Shown: positions 1 to 12,200 of the stretch, piece by piece
How positions within the stretch are numbered: position 1 is the stretch's first letter
Layout of the letters: each line of letters begins with the position of its first letter
Source of the DNA: Daucus carota subsp. sativus
Taxonomy: Eukaryota > Streptophyta > Magnoliopsida > Apiales > Apiaceae
Direction: 5' to 3'
DNA: 64,000 bases
Assembly (NCBI RefSeq): GCF_001625215.2
Contig: NC_030382.2
Span: 36,008,610-36,072,609, forward strand
Position numbers and translations under genes: made by a program
Notes under the pieces: generated by a model
The model's database searches: none
What the model was told of the DNA's origin: nothing
The model's input: the letters and a program-made list of their open reading frames with translations, nothing else

Positions 1-572
1 GCACATACAACCATCAAAGCAGAGACCATCCAATAAATACAGTCACATATCAACCACATAAACAAACACTTGCACATTCTCAAAAAAACAACATTACCTT
101 CCCTTCCAAAAGCCCATAAATAAAATTAATAAGCACTTCATCCTCAAACCCCAGCAGCTCCGTGGCTCGATTAGCAATCCATGGCTTCATAACATCCATC
201 TTCACTTTCGTTATATCCACCTGCACACAAACACACAAACCACATCAAATTCAGCCACAAAAACCAAACAAACTCACAAAAATTCACCAAATCAAACCGA
301 AAACAAACCAAATTATCCAATTCAGGAGCAAACTTCTGCGACTTCATGAGCTTAGCTTGCTTGTTGGAGAACCGAGTGTCCTGATCGGCCGACGTGCCCT
401 GAAAAACAAAATCAACCGCGAAAACAGCTCAGAACAAAGATCTGACTCAATTAAACACAGATAGATACGCGTATGTGTGTGTATAGGTGAGATGTGGGAG
501 TGAATTGGATCGAGGCGTGTGAATAAAAGTGGAATGAGAGTGAGAGATTACCCGGAAGAACCCGCCGGACAT
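1..572 (-). CDS. PWI-domain splicing factor, SRRM1-like (5' part only)
   Basis: Three coding exons are visible on the minus strand: 572-552, 398-309 and 220-98, all phase 0 with GT..AG borders; the next intron runs off the window. The first exon encodes MSGGFFR, the second continues GTSADQDTRFSNKQAKL, and the third carries the start of a PWI domain (KVKMDVMKPWIANR, then ELLGFEDEVLINFIYGLLEG). This N-terminus is typical of plant SRRM1-like splicing factors, nuclear proteins that bind RNA through PWI and usually carry a long Arg/Ser-rich tail; that tail would lie outside the window. A TATA-like stretch on the minus strand at about 676-686 lies roughly 100 bp before the ATG. Family assignment is strong; the full length and tail cannot be judged. 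Confidence 0.88.
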
Positions 573-675
573 TTTTCTAGGGTTTTGCGGAAACAGATAC
601 GAGCAGTATGATATGATAGAAATAAGAGGGGATATTTCGAGTGAAAATTCAGAGTGGGGAAAGGGTGCTTGGGTC

Positions 676-686
676 TTATATATACA
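676..686 (-). promoter_or_regulatory. TATA-like element of the PWI gene
   Basis: The minus strand reads TATATATAAG about 105 bp upstream of the PWI-gene ATG, a plausible TATA box. No transcript evidence is available. Confidence 0.4.
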
Positions 687-722
687 CACGCGGCCCCGTC
701 TCAGAAGAGCGGATAGCCTCAA

Positions 723-1261
723 AATGAAAATTTTCCTTTTTGTCGATAAATAAATGTATTTATTTATTTATTTTCTTCTAAATTATTTTCAAAAGTATTT
801 ATGATATGTGCGATGCATTATATCTTATAATAATTGTTTTATTATATAAATTTAGTATTCAATAATTAATGAACATGTTTGGGTTAACATATTTTAGTTG
901 ATATTTTTGTTTGGACGTTAAACAAGTTTCCAATATATACAGGCACAAGAGATGTATTTTAATGATGATATTTAAAAAAAAAATGGTTATAATCAAAAAG
1001 ACTCATTTAAATATGTTATGATTCAAAAAGCTCCATGTATAGGCCAAAAATTAATATTTTGATTTTATTGATGCAATGTATAGTCATATTCGAATACAAA
1101 ATCACTAAAATATTAAGGCCGTGTTTTGATGTTAGCGGTTTGGAGGAAAATCATAGGTTTTGGGTGATTCAGAAGTTTGACCATTTCAATTCGCTAATGA
1201 TAGTGTTTGGTAGTTAGCGGTTTGAAATAGAGGTTTGGGCTCAATAAGCTAATTTTCAAAA
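723..1261. other. AT-rich intergenic DNA
   Basis: AT-rich sequence between the PWI gene promoter and the foldback repeat. I see no convincing coding region, only short chance reading frames. Confidence 0.6.
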
Positions 1262-1820
1262 AGCTGTTATTCAAATAAGGATTTTAAATTATGCTTTAAA
1301 ATATGATAGTATTCAACTGGGATTATAAAAAATCTATCAAAATCTGATGGTATTCAAATACTGATGGATTTTTTTGGACTTCATAAAATGATAGATTTTG
1401 TGGGTCTGTTCGGTGTATTTTAAGATATTTGAAGTCCCACCAAAATTCATAAGATTTTAAAATGTTGTACTTAAATACACCCCAGTGTATACAACTGAGA
1501 TTTTAATAGATTTTATATAGTATGTGGATTTTAATGTGTTGTATTTGATTTTGATTTTATGCTGATTTTAGATAAAATGTCGCAGAATTGATGAGATTTT
1601 TTAGGATTAAACACAATGTTTCAGAATCTTGTGGATAAGGGTGGTTTAAATATCTTAAAATACATTCATCAATCCCACAGACATCCATCATTTTATGAAA
1701 TCCAAAAAAATCCATACAGCATTTGAATACCATCAACTTTTTATGGATTGTAAATAATCTCAATTGGATGTCATCGAATTTTAGAACATAATTTAAATCT
1801 TGCTTGAATAGCACCAGATT
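1262..1820. repeat. Foldback element with ~170-bp imperfect inverted arms
   Basis: The left arm (about 1262-1440) and right arm (about 1640-1820) are imperfect reverse complements. Shared blocks include GATGGTATTCAAAT, ATGGATTTTTTTGGA, TTCATAAAATGAT and TGTATTTTAAGATATTT, in the same order from the outside inward. The middle is AT-rich without a coding region. This is the structure of a non-autonomous Mutator-like or foldback element. I could not fix the exact ends or a target-site duplication. Confidence 0.5.
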
Positions 1821-3117
1821 TTGTAGTATAATTTAATTTCTCAATTGAATATAACCATCTAAATACAAATCAATGCAATTAAATAGTATGGGTAAGATTT
1901 TACTATCGGTGATGCACGTCAAGATGGACCTAGATGGCGCTTGGATGAGGTCTTTTAAGGTCAGAGTGGGGCGTAGTGAAATAAAGGTAGAGCCAAGCTT
2001 TTACTTTTAGGACTGTTTGGTGTCTTTCTACTCCAAAGCTTGTCCCAAGTCTTGACGAGACTCCAGTGACGCGAGACCTCAGGGATGGATGCATGGGGTG
2101 AGGTCGGTCCTGGATAAGTGATGTCATACTAGTGATGTCGTTTATGATAGTTTCTCTTGATTTATATTACAATGGTTTGTATTTGATCAATTACCTATAT
2201 CTCTGTGTGTATATCTCATCGAAAATCAAGGAGATATGTATTAATATATTAATATATAAATAGAATAATCGATAAGCATGATAGATAAAATCTAGGCAAT
2301 TAAATAATTTTACAATTATTGAGATAAATAAGAAAAATTAGGGGAAAAAAGAATCACAATGAACATCCTAAACGTGGAATATATGAACAATTTTGAAAAA
2401 AGCTCAAAAAGATTATTATTGATAATAATAAATTGCATTTTATAATAAGAAATAATGATTAAACTGACATTGCCCTAATATAATAGTATGATATTATTAT
2501 CATTCAGATTACCGATAAATTTAGTTTAATAATGTTATTCATACTCATTTTTTAAGACCATTTCACAATTTTAATCATTACAAATATGTTATTTGGATTT
2601 AACTAATAATTTCCCAATCTAAATTAAATATTAATTATATGTAATTTATTTATGATATTACTTGTTTTTGGATATTATTATTTGAAAGAAATTATATATT
2701 TATATCATGAATCATGTTTCTTTTTTAAATTAGGTCATTTAATTTTGATGTAACTTTGTCGAAAGCAAAACTTAATCACATAGTTACCATATATGTATAA
2801 GCGAGTTTTTGGTGTAACCATGTTCAAAGCGAAACTTAATTAGGTAGTTACTATTTACGTGTGTACTCGCGCTCGTACACATAAAATTTTTATAAACATT
2901 TATTACATAATTTATTGCAATTTATGATTTCTTACACTTTAAGGAGATTTCATTTGAATATTTTTCATAATTTATTAAGATCTTAGATCATTATCAGAAT
3001 TATCAGGCAAATTTCATTTTAGATATATAAAAATAATCAATCTATAAAAACTGAACCCCAAACACATAATATAGAAATTTCAATACAATATAGCATAATT
3101 TATTAAAATTTCAATCT
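1821..3117. other. Intergenic DNA with a short direct repeat
   Basis: No gene recognised. A diverged direct repeat lies at about 2752-2860: AAAGC(A/G)AAACTTAAT followed by TAGTTAC occurs twice, about 70 bp apart. The stretch around 1915-2120 is less AT-rich than its surroundings but carries no recognisable protein. Confidence 0.5.
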
Positions 3118-3250
3118 ACATGTTTGGTGGAGACTACTTTGTCTGATTCTTCGAGTTCATAAAATTTGCCTTTAATTCATAACTATATGTAAGTGTAGGC
3201 AAATTTCATTTACTTGGAAAATTTGACAAAACAGTCTCCACCAAACATGT
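3118..3250. repeat. 133-bp hairpin with an 18-bp perfect stem base
   Basis: ACATGTTTGGTGGAGACT at 3118-3135 is exactly the reverse complement of the sequence ending at 3250. Pairing continues inward with few mismatches (TTTGTC with GACAAA, AAATTTGCCT with AGGCAAATTT), giving arms of about 60 bp around a small AT-rich loop. It could be a tiny MITE or a young MIRNA-like foldback. No target-site duplication is obvious at its edges. Confidence 0.65.
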
Positions 3251-3522
3251 CGGAAGAGATGTAAAAATATTATGAGTTGAAAATATTTACAACACGGAAT
3301 GAATGCTATGAATTTTTCCGATAAATTGATTTGTGGGATGCTTTTTATGTGAATCAGTGAATGGTTTGAGGGTGGGTCATTTGCTTTTGAAACAAGGGTT
3401 ATGACAAGAGGATCCATTATCCCTTTATATTTTTGTCTTGTGTGTTGGAGGCCTGTCTAACGCTACAGAAGCCGGAAATATTCATGGATTTAGAATCAGC
3501 CTTACAGCTCCTTTCATTACTA

Positions 3523-3614
3523 AAATTGAAGATTAGATGAGATAAAGTTGAAATAACACTTGTACTCGAAATTGAAGAATAGATGAGATGAAGTTGAAAT
3601 AACACTTATACTCG
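3523..3614. repeat. Two tandem 46-bp units
   Basis: Units 3523-3568 and 3569-3614 are abutting direct repeats. Both begin AAATTGAAGA and end ACTCG, with four mismatches. The repeat is intergenic, with no coding context. Confidence 0.8.
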
Positions 3615-3975
3615 ATATTAGTAAAGCTTATGACAAAATGAGTTAGAATTCTTATGATATAAAATGATTCTCCGATACATGGATTTGGTTAGATGCTTTT
3701 ACACCTCAAGAAGGTGTCATACCACTTATGTCTTAACGATTCAATGTGGGTTTTATGCTCCTGGGTTAAGACTATGCTTTTATCTTGTGTGTCAAAAACA
3801 TGTCTAAAGTACTATATGGTATTGCTGTTATAGACAACAATCACAATTTTTTTGCTGAAAAACTATTTTATAAATTTTAAAGCAGCTTTTTTGGACAAAA
3901 GACTTATTTGTTTTTTTATTTTTTTTGATAATCTGGACAGAGACTTTAAACATTCATGAATGTAGAATCGGAACC

Positions 3976-5501
3976 TGAAAGGCATATGTTCAGCCTATTT
4001 GTATTTAAGAGGTCCAACTCAACTCAGATAAGAAAGCTCAGTAAATAGCAAGTCATCGGAATCCGTACGAAGAACGTCAAATGATTTATGGGAATTATAT
4101 GTCAAAAGAATTCCAGGATGTTGCTGCACATCACTGAAAGAATTTCATTAACATGTTCAAGCCTCAGTGCACAAATAATCTTTTGTGGCACGTCCAGGAG
4201 TTCAGAAGGTATAAAGTTTCTATACTTTATTTATTCAGAAGATTCCATTTAATGAAGAAGAACTTACAAAACGAAGACTCGACGAACAAACCAAATTCTT
4301 ATTGTTTATTTGACAAAGAATATTTGATTTAACTTGATACAGATGAACCAGACAGTACATCTGTGTATCAGTTACTCAAATTAACTATTTGAAGTCAAGC
4401 AGAAGTGGTAGTTCGATCGATCGACAAATCAAGAAGAAGTTATTAAAGTTTAAAGAAGACAGGAAGCATTTCTACTGAGGATTGGGTGGTTAAATATTTA
4501 ATGGACTATTATTTCACTTCTCAAATAATTATATTAATTATGTAATTTATTTATTAAATTAATTCACTCGAATTAATTTAATTTATGAATTTATATGGTT
4601 AACTTAATTAAGTGGATAATTTTCTATTTAATATATACTACAATATTGCATTTATAATCACAAAGTCAAGCCCAGCAAGACAATCCATTATTGTCTTACT
4701 AAACTTGCTTCAAGGAAGGAAGGAGATGTGCAAGACAATTCAAATGAATTGTCTTGCCGAATGCAAGAGAAAACAGCAAGACAATTCGATTGAATTGTCC
4801 AACCGATTTTGTTTAAAGCACTGCAGGACAATTGTGATCAATTGTCCTACCGAATTCTTTAAGGGATGTAAAGACAATTCCAAGTGGATGCTTGCAAGAT
4901 AATTTAATTGTCTGGCCGAATGTAACAAGCCTGCCAAGACAATTTCGTTTGTCCTGCCTTGTGTGTGGTTTGTCTTTCCCTCGGAGAATTGTCTTGCCCT
5001 TCTGCAATTGTCTTTCTGGCGAGTTTAAGGCTTGTTAGGCAATCTAGAATTGTCTTCCCTTGCCTTGTAATTGTCTTGCCCTTCTTGTCTTGTCTTTGCA
5101 AGCTAATTTGTCTTGTCTTTTATTTGTCTTACAAGTACAAATGGTTGCCTATATATATGGCATTCCATTCTTCATTTCAAGTGTTCATCACTTCGTAAAT
5201 CAAAGCATTTGTAAAACTTTCAAGTTGTTCGTAACTTGCTTGATCGTTATATCCACAGTTTTCTGTGCTTTGATAACCCGGTTGTTTTAATCACTAATCT
5301 AGAATATACCCTGTCGAATTCATTCTACGAACATTAGTGGACATTTAAACTGAACCATATTAATTATATAACGACTTAAAACATTGTTATATTAATTAAT
5401 TATAAATTGATTAACAAGTCATATTCCAATCAGATTCACTTCCGCGATTATTTGGTATCGATTGTATTCAACCCCTTCTACAATCGCATCTGGACCTAAC
5501 A
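3976..5501. mobile_element. Probable solo LTR (Copia-like)
   Basis: The segment starts TGAAAGGC and ends GACCTAACA, so it has TG..CA ends. It is flanked by the same 5 bp, GAACC (3971-3975 and 5502-5506), as expected for an LTR-retrotransposon target duplication. It is about 1.5 kb, contains a TATA-like CTATATATATGG near 5147-5160, and lacks gag/pol. Its last 60 bp, with ATTGTATTCAACCCCTTCTA, resemble the 3' ends of many plant Copia LTRs. Recombination between two LTRs would leave such a solo LTR. The 5' edge rests mainly on the TSD. Confidence 0.6.
4725..5110. repeat. Palindromic GACAATT/AATTGTC minisatellite inside the LTR
   Basis: The heptamer GACAATT and its complement AATTGTC recur many times. 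Four neighbouring near-palindromes lie at about 4733-4756, 4778-4800, 4826-4848 and 4871-4915, for example AAGACAATTC..GAATTGTCTT. They are followed by a run of TTGTCTTGCC-like units to about 5110. Such clustered inverted repeats inside an LTR could form small hairpins or reflect slippage. Confidence 0.75.
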
Positions 5502-5506
5502 GAACC

Positions 5507-5950
5507 TCCAGTATCTCATTTACTATTTGCTAACTATGCTAACGATAGTTTTCTGTTCTTCACAGGATCAGTTGAGAAGGCAAATTCATTGCGTTAGATT
5601 TTTAATTATAAAATTATTACATTTATTAAATTTTAAAAATAGTTGGTGAAGATACATTTTCATTAAGTTAGATTTCTTCGAAAATTTTTGCTAAAACCCA
5701 AAATTCAAAATTCATGCAATTTCACTATATTATACATGGATATTATATTATACATGGATATGAATTTTGCTAAAATTGGAGATAAAAAGTGAAGATCATT
5801 TTCTAAAAATGTGAGTTTCATACTACATCTTTAAGACAGACACTTATGTTATCCATTTCCGAAAATTTACAATTAATTTATTAATCACTAATTAATATCT
5901 TTCAACTATACATTTGCATAATTAAAAAAAAAACTATACATTTGCGCAAT
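5507..5950. other. Intergenic DNA
   Basis: AT-rich sequence between the solo LTR and the element at 5955. A short direct repeat (TATATTATACATGGATAT, twice around 5725-5762) is the only structure seen. Confidence 0.5.
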
Positions 5951-5954
5951 ATAT

Positions 5955-6110
5955 AGGTGGTGTTTGGTGGACAGTTAAAAATTCGGCTTCAGCTAGAAGT
6001 ACTTACTCATTTTGTTTGTGTAAAAAGTCAAAAAACACTTAAAAGAACTTAAGAATACTAACTTTTGTTTCGGGACTTCTACTTATTTACCAAACATTTT
6101 AATCAGTTAC
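5955..6110. repeat. Possible hAT-type MITE remnant
   Basis: The ends are imperfect inverted repeats: GTGTTTGGTGG on the left and CCAAACATT on the right, with AGAAGTACTT / GACTTCTACTT inside. This resembles the short GTTTGG-ended MITEs elsewhere in the window. It sits about 170 bp upstream of the sugar-transporter ATG. Boundaries and TSD are uncertain. Confidence 0.35.
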
Positions 6111-6282
6111 AAGTTTTAACTTGTTTATGACTTTATTTCACTTTTTTTTATTATAAGCAAAATATTAAGCTCGGCCCCATGATTTTTTTTAATGAAAATC
6201 GTACACGAATTTATGTTGAACTTGTTGTCACACAGAAGTTGTGTATGTCCATGTAATTTAGGACAATCTGATCATCCTCAAA

Positions 6283-9200
6283 ATGGCTTCAACTGCTTGG
6301 ACAACTCCAGTGGTGAACGTAGTCTCTCAGAAGAAACCAGCTTACCCATTTCATCAATCCAACACCAAATCTTTGTCCCTCCTCTCCAAACACAAACACC
6401 CTTTTCTCAGCCTCCCCAAATCTTCAAACCCTCCTCACTTTTTCACAAACACTCGTGCTTTTAAGGTCAGCCCTCTCGCTCTTTCTTTTCTTATTTACCA
6501 TCATCACTCACTCACATTGAGAGTTATTTATATTTATTTGTTAGATTCAAGCGGCTGCTTCTTCCTCAAGTGATGACGCCTCTGCTGTTACTTCAGATGC
6601 TGCACAGGAGCTTTTTGATTGGCCCTCTGTCATTTTGCCGTATGTTCTTTTACTTCTATAGCTTCCCCACCTGTAAAATATGGTTTTTTTGTTACTATAT
6701 GTATGAATTATGTGTCTGTGTGTGTGAATTGTTAGTTTGATAGGTACTCATTAGCAGCATTTAAGAAGAGTATATTACTACTCCTTTAAGAACCACTTTT
6801 CGCTTTTGTAGTTGCTTTTGTTTTATCTCTTACCACAATTTCCCTTTTCTTGGAATTACTTTGTATGCACTTGTTCTTGTTGCCATTTGTTGTTTGGCTT
6901 TCTTGTCATAAAGTTCCCAACACCCGAATGGCAACTTCTTCGTAGATATCTTCTTGTAATTGTAATACCCTAATGTCGCGTGTGGGTGTGTGGTTGTTAA
7001 GAATGGAATGAATGAATTTAAAGAAAAACAATAAAAGTAGAAGGGAAGATCTGAAGAAAAAATGAGTGACCACAAATTTTCTATAATGGGATTTGGTAAT
7101 AAACTCGGTACGATGGAGAATGGGGCATTCATTCTCAAATCAGGAATTTGAGGTCTATTCTAGGTTGTAAGCCATGGAATGAAGGAGAAGTTTTTAGAAA
7201 ATTTACCCACAATGCGATTAAATTTCATAGAGGAGGAGGTTGTAAGTTGAAACATAGAAGACTGAACAACAGGAATGGCTGTCTCTTTTCTATGATTAGT
7301 TTTGTTAAGTTTATAGCCAGGAGTAAAGAATGAGCTTTCGTCTTTTTATTGCTGAATTAGAACTCTAGTTTGAGTTCCTATATATGGAATGGGTAATTAT
7401 TTAAGAACTATTAGTAAATGTCCACAAAACAGTATATATTGTTCTTCCGATTAAAATGAGCGTAAGTGTTGGTTATGCAGTTGTTAAGTAGGTCACTCAA
7501 GGGAAACACATAAAATAATCTGTCTTTGTAGTTACTGCTTAGATTTGTTTGTGGTTCTCCCAAACAGCACTAGCTTTTCATGTAAGATTTTCAGCCATTT
7601 CCCTTTGCGTGATTCTCTTCCATATGTTTACTAAGTGTTTCTTGCAAGTAGCAATTAACTAGTCTTAGGAACCTAAGTGTAAAACTCTTTTGCTTACAGT
7701 TACACATAAACCCTTGAACTAAGTTTATGTTACAATTTTTGTACAGGAAACTATTTTATGCATAGGCTTAGATTTGTTGGTGGTATCATTCAAAAGATTA
7801 ATTGTTTCTATTTTTAGTAAATTTAAGCATCAGATAGTACTTAAAGATGATGTAACTCAATCAAATCTTTAATTTGTGATGAAAATACCATTATGTATCA
7901 TGCAAAACAAAACAGAACTCAGAAAAGAAGGCCCATTATGTTTTCTTGAACACTTGGTAAATGCTAGGTTAGGGTTACATGTGACAAACTTAAAGGGTCG
8001 GAACATGCAATTGCCAATTTAGCGGCGGCAATAACAGGATTTGTTAAAATTTGGCTGATGGTTTTATGTTTGCACATAATATAATTTCTAGGTTAAAAAT
8101 ATGTATTCCTACAATTACTTCTGGTGGAATATCTGTTTGCTCAGTAACTGGTTATGTATTGGAAATTGCAGCTTTAAACTATGAGGACTTGCAGGGAAAA
8201 AGGTTTTACATATCGAGTTATATTGCTATAAAACAATAGAGTCAAATAGTAATCCGATATTCTGATTTAAATTTAGCCAAATGTCTTTAGACATTGCAGA
8301 GTCATTCTGTAGTTCTGCAAATAACAGTATCTTCCATGCCAACATAAACTTTAAATATAGTTGTCTACTTTGCATTTTGGTCTAAGACTAATATCAATAT
8401 AGATAACAAACTTCGCAGAATTTATGTTTTCAGTGTAAAAACATGTAGCAAGCTGCTAGATGTTTTGTCTAATGATATTTTGACTAATATGAACTGTGAA
8501 TCTGCAAATAGTTTTTGTAATTCATATTTAATAAAGTTTCCTTCTTTTGGACAAAGAGTCCCATATGCAAATTTTGCAAAGAGTAAGATAACATTTTCCA
8601 TATGTATCTATTTTTGGGAGACAGAAGATTCAATCTACGTAGTAGACGATATAAATGAAGTTATGATGTTAAACTAATAGACATTAAATTTTTTACCGAG
8701 ATTCTTTTTATCTTTTTTAAATGGAGGTTTATTAATTTCAATGCAATTATGAGAAAGCTTCAATTGCACACATTGAGTACGAATTAAGAGTATGAATACA
8801 AAGTCTATTAATTGATGGATTTGATATGAGGTAGTACAGGAGGATATTTCTTGATAAATTTGTACACATATATAATCTATCTTTGCAAGGACTACAATAT
8901 GTGTCTTTAACCCACCTCAATATTATCTCCTCTTTAAAAGTACTAGCTTATAGTTGTGCATCTCAAATAAAGATACCATGTTTTGAAATTGTAAAGATAT
9001 TCATGTGTTAGTGTGATGCACAGCAATACAAGAAAGGAGCCGTTAGCGTATTCCAGGAAACACAAGCAGACAAAAGGGTAAAATGGTCTTCTGAAGGTTG
9101 AAGGGCCTTTTAGTAAATGAAGCAGGAAGCACATAAGATGGGGGGAAGTATGAGCAATGAGGGTTATCAATTGAGTATTCTGTTTTGTATTACTTGTTAA

Positions 9201-12200
9201 GGAGTGTACTGGCCACTCGAATGTCCAGATCATCGTTGTTGCTGTGATTCCTAAACTATTTTCTATATAATTCTAGTACTGGTGCTTGTTCATTTCTGCA
9301 ATTATATAAGTAATACATTACAAGTGGTATCAGAGCGTTCATCCTCTTATGGGTCCACCGACCATCAATCAACGCGTCGAGGCACTGGAAGAGCGTCTCG
9401 CAGATCTGGGTTCCTCTATATCAGATCTGGTGGCGAAGTCAGCAGAGAAGTCGATGGAGGCGTTACGCCACTCTCTCACCGAACTTTTGTGTGAACACCA
9501 AACCCTAGCCGCTCAAAAATTGGGGACGAAGGTCGAGGCGTTACCGGAAACTAGACATGCCGGTTTTTGATGGGGATGACCCGGATGGGTGGATCTTACG
9601 AGTGGAGCGATATTTCAAGTTTTATCGCCTGAATGAAGAAGAAATGCTGGAAGCAGTGGCTGTTGCACTGGAAGGGGATGCTCTCAGGTGGTACCAGTGG
9701 GAACATAAGAGGCATCCAATACGGCGTTGGGCTGACTTCAAAATGTTCATCCTACGTCAGTTTCGCTCCCTTAATGGAGGCTCGTTGTACGAGCAGTGGT
9801 TGGCTACAACTCAGACTTCTTCGGTGAATGAATTTAGGCAACGTTTTATTGAAACTGCAGCACCGCTAGAGCGGGTGCCGGAGGATATTTTGATGGGGCA
9901 GTTTATTAATGGGCTTAAGGAGGAGATCAAATTGGAGGTCAGGTTATTAAATCCTGTGAGCTTAGAACATGCTATGGAACTCGCTATTAGGGTGGAGGAG
10001 AAGAACAGTTCTAGTGGTAAGAAAGGGGGATTGAGTGGATTCAAACCAGGGTCGTTCAGCAATGCCAGTAAAGGGACACCCTCTGTAGCAAGCTATCAGT
10101 ACGGGCCGCCAACTAGCCCTCCGGTTACGAGGCATTGGGGGTCCAGTTCCGCCGAATCCCAGGCATCTGTCAGCAGTGCCAAGGCAAGTTCTGTTTCACA
10201 ACCCGCTACTGAAATTCGTCGATTGACTGAGAAGGAGCTTCAAGAGAAAAGAGCTAAGGGGTTGTGCTATCGTTGTGATGGGAAATGGACCGTGGGTCAC
10301 AGATGCAGGAAGCGAGAGCTTAGTGTTCTGCTGATTGAAGAGGAAGATGAGGGTACTGAAGGCGATGATAGTGCACCACCATCCCCAACAGAGGAGCTGG
10401 TGACAGAGGTGTCTTTGAATTCAGTGGTCGGCCTGTCTAATCCTAAGACATTGAAGCTTAAGGGCATTGTGGGCGATTATGAGATTGTAGCCCTCATCGA
10501 CCCAGGGGCAACCCATAATTTCATTTCCATGGAGTTGGTTAAAGCTTTGGAGTTACCAGTCGATATGACAGAGAGCTTTGGGGTGTTCTTATGTAATGGT
10601 GATGCAGTACGAGGGGAAGGAATATGCAGGCAGGTGCACCTGAGGTTGAATGGGGGAGTTGAAGTTGTGGAGGACTTTTTACCACCGGCTTTAGGCAGCT
10701 CGGATATCATTTTGGGAGTGCAGTGGCTGGAAACGCTAGGGCCAGTCACTACTAACTGGAAGACTCAAGTTATGAAGTATGAAACACATGGGCAGCTAGT
10801 GACACTTATAGGGGACCCTTCACTGGTGTGTGCCAAGGTTTCGCTCAAAGCCATGATGCGAGCTGTGAAGAAGGCAAAAGGGGGATTCTGGATTGAATGT
10901 GGCAAGATGGAGGTGGGAGTGGAGCACAGTGGCAAGGAGGACAGTGGTATTCCCAGCAGCTTAGCAGATACAGTCAGTGCTTTTCCGGGGGTTTTTGCTG
11001 AGGTTAAAGGACTACCACCCAAGAGGGAACAAGATCACTCGATTGTCATGAAAGACGGGAGTAACCCAGTCAGTGTAAGGCCATATAGGTACCCGCAGTG
11101 CCAGAAAGATGAGATCGAACGTATGATTGGGGAAATGCTCACTGCCGGAATAATAAAACCATCCACCAGCCCTTTCTCGAGCCCTGTTTTATTGGTTAAA
11201 AAAAAAGACGGCTCGTGGCGATTTTGTGTAGATTACCGCGCTCTTAACAAAGAGACGGTACCGGATAAGTACCCAATTCCGGTGATCGATGAGCTACTTG
11301 ATGAGTTGCATGGGGCAACCACATTCTCTAAACTGGACTTGAGGTCGAGATACCACCAAATTCGGGTTCGCGAGGAAGACACTCACAAAACGGCGTTCAG
11401 AACCCATGATGGGCACTACGAGTTTCGGGTAATGCCCTTCGGTTTAACAAACGCACCAGCCACATTCCAATCTTTGATGAATGATATATTTCGCCCCTAT
11501 TTACGTAAATTCGTTTTGGTATTTTTCGATGATATCTTGGTCTATAGTCGTAGCATGGAGGAGCACAAACAACACCTAGCAACAGTGTTGCAAGTGCTAC
11601 TGGACCACTGTTTGGTTGCAAATCAGAAGAAGTGTGAGTTCGGCAAAACAAAAGTGGGGTATTTGGGTCATGTTATATCCGAAGCAGGGGTGTCTGTGGA
11701 TTCGAGCAAGGTCGAGGCTATTTTGGAATGGCCTGAGCCCACCAATATTAAGGAGTTGCGGAGTTTTCTGGGTATGACAGGTTATTACCGAAAGCTTATT
11801 TGCAGATATGCTCAAATAGCCCATCCGTTGACTGAGCAACTTAAAAAGGATAATTTTGGATGGACTCCTGCCGCAACTACAGCCTTCCAGCAACTCAAGG
11901 CAGCTTTGACTTCGGCTCCAGTTCTGAGCATGCCGGATTTCTCTCACACTTTTGTTGTAGAGACTGATGCCTCCGGCTATGGTATTGGTGCTGTGCTAAT
12001 GCAATTTAATAAGCCCATAGCCTTCTTCATCAAACTCCTAGGGCCCAAGGGACAGGCTAAGTCAATCTATGAAAAGGAGTTATTGGCGATAGTGTTAGCT
12101 GTTCAGAAGTGGAAGTGTTATTTGATGGGTAGACACTTTATTATACGCTCTGATCAACAGAGTCTGAGGTTCTTGACACAACAGAGGGAGGTAAATTCGG

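Noticed and set aside
1930..2127. 65-codon minus-strand frame in a less AT-rich patch
   Set aside because: No homology recognised; no splice or promoter context.
4725..5110. CRISPR-like array of GACAATT repeats
   Set aside because: Repeat spacing is irregular, units are palindromic and short, it lies within an LTR, and this is a plant nuclear sequence.
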